From NCBI GenBank assembly GCA_034432555.1, contig DAOUBW010000048.1, forward strand, positions 124,001 to 188,000: 64,000 bases of DNA. Direction: 5' to 3'. The position numbers and the translations under genes are program-made. The notes under the pieces were generated by a model. The model saw nothing but the letters and a program-made list of their open reading frames with translations, was not told the origin of the DNA and searched no databases. This stretch comes from CP2-2F sp034432555. GTDB taxonomy: Bacteria > Chloroflexota > Anaerolineae > Aggregatilineales > UBA2796. Shown piece after piece: positions 58,633 through 64,000 of this stretch (position 1 is the first letter of the stretch; every line of letters starts with the position of its first letter).

Positions 58633-59838
58633 ATGCACGCTCCCACTCACAAACGGCGCGCCATGCTCATGACGGTGCTACGCGGCTTCGCTTTTGGCGC
58701 GCTGCTGGGCGCGGTTTTTATCGCAGGCTTCTTGTTTCGCGGCGCGATGCCTTCCCAAGCGCAAGGCAGCCGACACTATCCGTTGCTGGAACAGGCACAA
58801 GGGCTGCTGACCGACCACTACTTGCGCGAACTGCCGAACCAAACGCAGCTTGAGTATGGCGCCATCCGTGGGATGCTCGGCACCCTGAACGACCGCCTGA
58901 CCTACTTCATTGATCCGCCAGTGGCTGCCAGCGAGTCGAACGTTTTGGCAGGGCAGTATGGCGGCATTGGTGTGCAAGTCAGCCGTGACGAGGCAGGGCG
59001 CTTCCGTTTGTATCCCTTCCGCGATGGTCCGGCAGCACGTGCCGGCGTGCGCGATGGCGACATCCTCTTGAAGGTGAACGATCAAGACGTGCCGCCCGAA
59101 ACGCGCCAAGACGCCGTGGATCAGCTTTTGCGCGGTGAGGTGAAAGAAGGCAACGGCGTCAAGATCGATGTGCGCGCCGAATCCGAGGCGGAAAACACGC
59201 GCACCTACACCATTCCCTTTGAGACAATCGAGGTGCCGTCGGTGGTCTGGCGCACCTTAGAAGAAGAGCCTGCCTTTGGCTATATTCAGGTGCTGCGCTT
59301 CACCAGCCGCACGCCAAGCGAGCTAAGCAAGGCGTTTGAAGAACTGAGCGCTGCCAACATCCGCGCTTTGGTGCTGGACATGCGGAATAATCCGGGAGGC
59401 TTGCTGCAAGAATCCATCACGGTTGCCAGCCAATTCTTGCCACCTGATCTGGTGGTGCTTTATGAGCGGAGCAAACAGGGCGAAAAGGAATATCGCGTGC
59501 GGGATGGCAGCACCTTCACCGAGCTGCCAATGGTAGTCCTGATCAACGGCGGCACGGCAAGTGCTGCTGAGCTGGTGGCAGGCGCGCTCAAGGATCATGG
59601 GCGGGCATCGGTAATCGGTCAGCGCAGCTTTGGCAAAGGCACTGTGCAGCTCATCTTCCAGTTGATAGATAAGTCGTCCATTCATATCACCACAGCGGAA
59701 TTTTTGCCGCCCAGCCGCCAAACCTTAGACGGTGTGGGCATTGAGCCAAACGTGCCGATGATCCCTGATAGCAACGGGCGTGATGTGGAACTAGGTGAGG
59801 CGATTCACCGCCTGCGCGATCTGATCGCGGAGGGCTGA
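58633..59838 (+). CDS. ctpA: S41 family C-terminal processing peptidase
   Basis: 401 residues. An N-terminal membrane anchor (about residues 17-37) places the enzyme outside the membrane. A PDZ domain (about 100-185, GGIGVQVSRDEAGRFRLYPF and AARAGVRDGDILLKVN) precedes the catalytic core. Nucleophile Ser310 (GGTASAAELVAGAL) and Lys335 (GQRSFGKGTVQ) form the catalytic pair. It trims or degrades exported proteins from their C-termini. GAGAAGAGGG is the ribosome site and TACAAT (58584-58589) a likely -10 box. A convergent terminator follows. Confidence 0.95.
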   Translation: MHAPTHKRRAMLMTVLRGFAFGALLGAVFIAGFLFRGAMPSQAQGSRHYPLLEQAQGLLTDHYLRELPNQTQLEYGAIRGMLGTLNDRLTYFIDPPVAASESNVLAGQYGGIGVQVSRDEAGRFRLYPFRDGPAARAGVRDGDILLKVNDQDVPPETRQDAVDQLLRGEVKEGNGVKIDVRAESEAENTRTYTIPFETIEVPSVVWRTLEEEPAFGYIQVLRFTSRTPSELSKAFEELSAANIRALVLDMRNNPGGLLQESITVASQFLPPDLVVLYERSKQGEKEYRVRDGSTFTELPMVVLINGGTASAAELVAGALKDHGRASVIGQRSFGKGTVQLIFQLIDKSSIHITTAEFLPPSRQTLDGVGIEPNVPMIPDSNGRDVELGEAIHRLRDLIAEG

Positions 59839-59862
59839 GCGCAGCGCATTATAGCATAAACA

Positions 59863-59901
59863 AGGGCGCGACAGAGTGAGTTATGAACTCTGCCGCGCCC
59901 T
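59863..59901. terminator. Convergent terminator after ctpA
   Basis: AGGGCGCG (59863-59870) pairs with CGCGCCCT (59894-59901), and CAGAGT with ACTCTG just inside. It lies between the ends of two converging genes. Confidence 0.7.
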
Positions 59902-59924
59902 ATTCAAGCCTTAATTGGGTGCGA

Positions 59925-61202
59925 TCACTTGCCCGACCGTATTTTGTTATACATCGTTTGGGTCGCTTTGGAAGGCGGAATGCCAAGCGTGCGTTTCAAG
60001 ATGTCTACCAACTTCTCATACTGAGCGATGGCTTTGGTCGTCTCGCCGCGCAGGCTGTAGAGCGACATCAACTCGCGGTGAATATCCTCACGCTGCGGCA
60101 CTTCGCGCATGGCACGTAGATAGAAATGGATTGAGCGCTCCGTATCATTCTGAGTGCGATAGACACGCGCAATGCCGATCAACGCCTCTGCATAGGCAAG
60201 GCGAAGCTGCTCTCTCCGCTTGACCACCCAGCTCATGTCATTTTTGTAGAGGAACGGCGTTCGGTAGAGTTTGATGGCGTTATACCACACTTGCGGATCA
60301 TCGGGCGGATTCAAGCGGCTTTCCTCAATAATGCTCTCAAAGCGTGCGACGTCGTAGTGGACTGCCATTTGCCCTGAGGGACGGTAGAAGCCAGCAGAAT
60401 ATTGGGTTAACTCATAGCCCAATCGCTCGCTGATCTTTCGTTTGGTCACATGAAAGACGTTCGTCGCCTCTTTTGTGGGCAGATCGGGCCAGAATGTATC
60501 GAAGATTTCGTCACGGGTGACCATAGGATGATCGACAAAGAAGTAGAACAGATTCCTAGGTAGCGGACCGTCCCACGTCGTAATTGGCATACCATCTACG
60601 AAAACATAGCCTGCTGCCAAACCGTAGACTTCGAGGTGAGCAGGTTCAGCCCGATTCGGGTTGAAAATACCACTGTCCAGTGTTTCGCTATCGCCCAGAA
60701 CGGTTGCCACGCCTTCTTGGACTTTATTGAACCACATCTTATAGTCAAGCAATCTGCTGTTTAAGACGAGCTTAATGTCATTAGGGAGTGCTTCAGCAAG
60801 GCGGGTGAAGAAAGTATCAAGCGCGGCACGATCTACCTCAGTGTTGTTCAGCAGAAGGTCGGCGTTGTCCACCACAAGGTAGCTAGGGTTCGGCTTTGCT
60901 TTTTTCAGGTCAGCTACCAGCGCTTCAGCGCAATCGGCAGCGTCAGCCTTTCTGGAAGCAGCCTGTGCGGTCTGGGCACCAAACTTAGGGTCAAAGTCGC
61001 GCAGTGCCTCTGCCATTTCGCTTAGGAAAGTATGTAGGGTAGCCTGCTCATTGAGCGCGAAGTAGTATGCCTCACTGCCAGCTTCTAAGAACCATGCCAA
61101 CAAAGTATTCCTGCCACGAAAGCGTGGTGCAAGGAGTATCAAGTTGCGGGCTTGGGTTTGAATTGAGATTTCTTCAGGTGTAAACACAGCATGGTTTCTC
61201 AT
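59925..61202 (-). CDS. BTAD-domain regulator with a degenerate STAND-type ATPase domain
   Basis: 425 residues. Residues about 15-180 resemble the P-loop domain of STAND/LuxR-type regulators: LILLAPRFRGRNTLLAWFLE is at the Walker A place but lacks the GK(S/T), while YLVVDNADLLL fits Walker B. Residues about 195-290 are a winged-helix-like segment (VTRDEIFDTFWPDLPTKEATNVFHVTKRKI). The C-terminal 130 residues are a bacterial transcriptional activation domain of TPR type (YAEALIGIARVYRTQNDTERSIHFYLRAM...). In SARP-type activators these parts bind DNA and recruit polymerase; ATP control seems lost here. Target genes are unknown; it is alone. Confidence 0.82.
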   Translation of the reverse strand: MRNHAVFTPEEISIQTQARNLILLAPRFRGRNTLLAWFLEAGSEAYYFALNEQATLHTFLSEMAEALRDFDPKFGAQTAQAASRKADAADCAEALVADLKKAKPNPSYLVVDNADLLLNNTEVDRAALDTFFTRLAEALPNDIKLVLNSRLLDYKMWFNKVQEGVATVLGDSETLDSGIFNPNRAEPAHLEVYGLAAGYVFVDGMPITTWDGPLPRNLFYFFVDHPMVTRDEIFDTFWPDLPTKEATNVFHVTKRKISERLGYELTQYSAGFYRPSGQMAVHYDVARFESIIEESRLNPPDDPQVWYNAIKLYRTPFLYKNDMSWVVKRREQLRLAYAEALIGIARVYRTQNDTERSIHFYLRAMREVPQREDIHRELMSLYSLRGETTKAIAQYEKLVDILKRTLGIPPSKATQTMYNKIRSGK

Positions 61203-61452
61203 AGCTCTCTATCCGAAAAAGTTAGCCAACGGATGCACAGCACAACACGACATAATTTAATAGGTATGCGTTGCATTATAGGAGCTCCTTTACACAATAG
61301 CAAGTGCTTTCTTGTATGCTTGTAGGTAGAATAAACTGACCAACAATAAGTTGCAGTTTAAGAGAATGCCCATTTGAAGGCTGACCATCTATGCTTCTGT
61401 TGATTCAAACGGGATATTACTAAACGCACTTTCTAGGGCAAAATAAATACTC
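61203..61452. other. AT-rich intergenic region upstream of the BTAD regulator
   Basis: 250 bases without a supported ORF. It presumably contains the minus-strand promoter of the regulator, but no pair of good -35/-10 boxes stood out. Confidence 0.45.
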
Positions 61453-61473
61453 TCTCATGAAATTCTCATGAGA
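61453..61473 (-). terminator. Terminator after hisS
   Basis: TCTCATGA (61453-61460) and TCATGAGA (61466-61473) form an 8-base stem with a five-base loop; on the minus strand it is followed by GAGTATTTATTTTG. It lies ten bases past the hisS stop. Confidence 0.65.
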
Positions 61474-61483
61474 TTCGGGCGAA

Positions 61484-62839
61484 TTACAGCAGCGTTTGTG
61501 CAATTTGACTAACTTCAGTCTGTGAAGTAACCTGTTCGTATTGGTCGCTGAGGCGCTTCAATTTGACGGTGCCTGCTTGTAGTTCATCTTCACCCAGCAC
61601 TGCCACCAACGGAATGCCGCGCTTATCGGCATAGGCAAACTGCTTGCCCAGCTTGGCGCTGCCCGCGAAGACTTCCACCGAAAGCCCCGCCGCACGCAGT
61701 TGGCTTGCCAAACGCAGCGCCGCAGGACGCAGCGGTTCGTCAAAGACTGTCACCAAAACCTGTACCACAGTGCGCCGCAAATGCGGCGGATACATGCCGC
61801 GCTTTTCCATCAGCACAATGAGGCGTTCGATGCCAAGGCTGATCCCAACCGTTGGCAAAGGCGTTTTGCGGAACAAGCCGATCAGTTCATCGTACCTGCC
61901 GCCGCCCACCAAACTGCCGACGCGCTCTTCAGGATCAGCGCTGAGCAAGACCGCCTCAAAGATCGGACCTGTGTAGTAGCCAAGCCCGCGTACCATCGAA
62001 GGATCAAACTCTACCAGTGCGCTTGACACCTCAGAGGCGGCAAGGTAGGAAAAGACTGTTTCAAGCTCTGCTAAGCCTTCAAGGGCAAGTGGCACTTCGG
62101 AGAGCGTCTCGCGCAGGTGACCGATCAGCGCCGCCGCGACAGCATAGCCGCGTTCGGCAGTCACGCCGCTGCCGATCAGCGCCATAATGCGCGCCACCGT
62201 CTCGGCAGCCATGCCGCCCTTGAGCAGTTCTTCGCGCACGCCCTCTACACCGATTTTGTCGAGTTTATCAATAGAGCGGTAGAGGTTTGCCAGCGCTTCG
62301 CCTTCCAAACCAGCGTAAATACCAATGCCGCTTAGCAGTTTGCGGTTGTTAATCTTCAGGGCGAAATCGCTAAAACCAAGCCGCTGAAGCGCCATCACCG
62401 CCACGCTGATAACCTCTGCGTCAGCTTCCATGCCTTCCACACCAACGCAATCGGCGTCGCATTGGTAAAACTCGCGGTATCTGCCACGTTGTGGGCGTTC
62501 GGCGCGCCACACCGGCGCAATTTGGTAACGGCGAAAGGGCAGGGTGAGCTTGCTCTCTTGCAGGGCAAAAGCACGCGCTAAAGGCACTGTCAGGTCGTAG
62601 CGCAGGGCGAGTTTTTCCTTGCCGCCGGGATGCTGCGCGTGGAAGATCAGCTTTTCGGCATCCGCGCCATACTTGCCGAGCAGGGTTTCTTCAAGTTCTA
62701 GGACGGGCGTTTGGAGAGGTTCGTAACCAAATGCCTCGAAGACGCGGGCAACAGTTTCAATCACATATTGGCGGCGCAACACATCTTCGGGCAAAAAATC
62801 GCGCATACCACTGGGCAAACGCGGTGTAATTTTCTCCAC
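61484..62839 (-). CDS. hisS: Histidyl-tRNA synthetase
   Basis: 451 residues. Class II motifs are MRDFLPEDVLRRQYV (motif 1 region), FRRYQIAPVWRAERPQRGRYREFYQCDAD (motif 2), VRGLGYYTGPIFEAV (histidine-specific) and VGISLGIERLI (motif 3). The C-terminal anticodon-binding domain starts near RTVVQVLVTVFDEPL. The start is GTG at 62839 with AAGGACAC upstream. It charges tRNA-His. Monocistronic, with its own promoter and terminator. Confidence 0.97.
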   Translation of the reverse strand: MEKITPRLPSGMRDFLPEDVLRRQYVIETVARVFEAFGYEPLQTPVLELEETLLGKYGADAEKLIFHAQHPGGKEKLALRYDLTVPLARAFALQESKLTLPFRRYQIAPVWRAERPQRGRYREFYQCDADCVGVEGMEADAEVISVAVMALQRLGFSDFALKINNRKLLSGIGIYAGLEGEALANLYRSIDKLDKIGVEGVREELLKGGMAAETVARIMALIGSGVTAERGYAVAAALIGHLRETLSEVPLALEGLAELETVFSYLAASEVSSALVEFDPSMVRGLGYYTGPIFEAVLLSADPEERVGSLVGGGRYDELIGLFRKTPLPTVGISLGIERLIVLMEKRGMYPPHLRRTVVQVLVTVFDEPLRPAALRLASQLRAAGLSVEVFAGSAKLGKQFAYADKRGIPLVAVLGEDELQAGTVKLKRLSDQYEQVTSQTEVSQIAQTLL

Positions 62840-62886
62840 TATAAAGTGTCCTTATGTGAAAGCATCATCCATCAGATACTAGCCTA

Positions 62887-62915
62887 AGCATAACACGCCA
62901 AAGTGCGGCAAGCAA
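62887..62915 (-). promoter_or_regulatory. Promoter of hisS
   Basis: Minus strand: TTGCTT (62915-62910), 17-base spacer, TATGCT (62892-62887), 48 bases before the GTG start. No T-box-like leader fits in this short distance. Confidence 0.55.
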
Positions 62916-62974
62916 TGCCTTTAGCGTGAAATAAATAGTACTTATATTAAAATTTATGTGGCTTTTACGAAATT

Positions 62975-64000
62975 TTAAGGCAAGCTGAGCCGCAGCACGA
63001 TGAAGCCGCCCGTCTCAAGCGTATAGCTGCCCTCTGCATCGGCAGCCGCCAATTCACTTAACACGACCGCTGCTGATTGCGGCGCAAAGGCAAGCCCACC
63101 TGCCACGTAATAGCGGTTCGGATCAAAGGCTTGTGGCTGCCCTGTAAAGTTGATCGCTACGAGGTAAAGGGCATCCTCTGACCAGCGTTGCAACACATAG
63201 AGCGCGTCCTCTGCGCGTGGAATGGCAAAATTGCCCGCACGCAGGGCAGCGTTTTCGGCGCGCAGTTTGCCAAGCACGCGGTAGAGCGCCAGCAGTGAGC
63301 CGAGATCGCCCTCTTGTTCCTCCACGCTGATCCCATCGTTCGGCGCGTTGTTGCGGTTAGCAGGTTTAAACCACGTCGTCATGCCTGCGCCCGACTCAGC
63401 GGCGTACCAATCCAACGGTTCGCGGCGGAATTCATCAAAGTAGGGATTGCCGCCACCCTTCACGCCCTTCATGCCGATTTCCTCACCGTAATAGAGCGTT
63501 GGCACGTCTGGCGCGGTGTAGAGCCACACAGCAGCGGCGCGCAGACGTTGCATGTTGCCTTCGACCATGCTCATCAGGCGGTTGGTATCGTGGTTGTGGC
63601 TGAAGTGTGCCATGAAGGTTGTGGGCGCAATGGTGCGGCGCATAGCACGGATTGCCGCGCCAAGCGGCGCTGCGCCACCCATCCCGTTAATGATCCCATC
63701 GCCGTTACGGTCATGGTGACCGCTCAGTGCGTTGAAGGCGGGAAAGTGAAAGGCAGCATCCAGCGCAGTGCCGTCCAGAAAGCTGCTGATAAGAGCGCCA
63801 TCTGCCCAAATCTCGCCCAAAATCACCGCGCTAGGGTTCAGCTTATCCATCGCAGCGCGCAGTTCACGCCAAAAATCCAGCGGCACATCCTTCGCCACAT
63901 CAGCGCGGAAGCCATGCACACCATCGGACGGATCGCCATCACCGTTTGGATCCAGCCAGTGCAGCGCCACATTGATCATGTACTCGCGCACTTTGGGCGA
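62975..64000 (-). CDS. GH13 alpha-amylase family glycosidase, C-terminal part (cut by window edge)
   Basis: The last 341 codons are present; the N-terminal part lies beyond 64000. Catalytic regions are seen: GVHGFRADVAKDVP (nucleophile Asp), VILGEIWADG (acid/base Glu) and FSHNHDTNRLM (third Asp). A calcium-type loop DPNGDGDPSDG precedes the nucleophile. APDVPTLYYGEEIGMKG and the C-terminal beta domain (ALYLVAINFTGQPQAF) complete the family layout, which is closest to alpha-amylase/cyclomaltodextrinase-like enzymes acting on alpha-glucans. Whether it is exported cannot be judged without the start. Confidence 0.92.
   Translation of the reverse strand, partial: SPKVREYMINVALHWLDPNGDGDPSDGVHGFRADVAKDVPLDFWRELRAAMDKLNPSAVILGEIWADGALISSFLDGTALDAAFHFPAFNALSGHHDRNGDGIINGMGGAAPLGAAIRAMRRTIAPTTFMAHFSHNHDTNRLMSMVEGNMQRLRAAAVWLYTAPDVPTLYYGEEIGMKGVKGGGNPYFDEFRREPLDWYAAESGAGMTTWFKPANRNNAPNDGISVEEQEGDLGSLLALYRVLGKLRAENAALRAGNFAIPRAEDALYVLQRWSEDALYLVAINFTGQPQAFDPNRYYVAGGLAFAPQSAAVVLSELAAADAEGSYTLETGGFIVLRLSLP

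Noticed and set aside
1..64000. CRISPR arrays, rRNA and tRNA genes, insertion sequences
   Set aside because: No regularly spaced repeats, rRNA motifs, tRNA folds or intact transposase genes were found on reading both strands.

Overview
This window is bacterial chromosome with moderately high GC, dense genes, many TTG/GTG starts and frequent 3-4 base gene overlaps. The content points to Chloroflexota, probably an Anaerolineae-like lineage. Signs are a LysW/LysX carrier-protein system, an orotidine decarboxylase-orotate phosphoribosyltransferase fusion, a WXG100 protein of the type common in Chloroflexota, a PucC/BCD-family transporter, Thr/Pro-rich linkers in secreted proteins, Uma2, BTAD and DUF3160 proteins, and a CIRCE-controlled groESL. 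The assignment rests on family recognition, not on a marker phylogeny.

Layout. 1-3770: the start of lysX (cut by the edge) and lysW on the minus strand with a promoter/operator, a small membrane-type protein, then secD-secF. 3800-10500: a secreted beta-propeller, carB on the minus strand, then Uma2 and a sirtuin. 10520-14320: rodA, a small helix-turn-helix protein and a lipoprotein class B penicillin-binding protein, i.e. a cell-wall elongation set. 14500-17460: a frameshifted WXG100 gene and a protein with two NYN-like domains. 17459-22495 (minus): a pyrimidine operon (membrane protein, pyrC, pyrB, pyrFE fusion) with coaX at its end; carB lies 9 kb away and carA is not in the window. 22833-25906 (minus): a zinc-ribbon membrane protein and two tandem CPBP proteases. 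26441-30005 (minus): a Ugp-type ABC transporter (substrate-binding protein and two permeases, no ATPase) with a perfect palindromic operator. 30284-35226: rpsT, an M20 peptidase, a BCD-family MFS transporter, a candidate 6S-type RNA and hisD.

35398-36874 looks accessory: an unknown protein, an overlapping ASCH-domain gene and the 3' remnant of a DNA methyltransferase. 36938-46462 carries two secreted proteins, a nucleoside hydrolase, and a translationally coupled trio of GH42 beta-galactosidase, MYORG-like GH31 glycosidase and lspA. 46475-50590: a glycosyltransferase, an SdrB-like membrane protein and a secreted-type glycosidase-like protein flanked by SH3-like domains. 50695-54501: groEL-groES with two CIRCE elements around one promoter, mnmA and an FHA protein. 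54553-64000: two lipoproteins, a metallophosphoesterase with a GNHR-motif protein, a C-terminal processing protease, a BTAD regulator with a decayed P-loop, hisS and the C-terminal part of a GH13 enzyme cut by the right edge.

The most rewarding places for a second look are the 6S-like RNA at about 33692-33866, the broken WXG100 gene at 14501-15239, the double-NYN protein, the ASCH/unknown/methyltransferase remnant, and the GH42-GH31-lspA cluster. No rRNA, tRNA, CRISPR array or intact transposase was seen.
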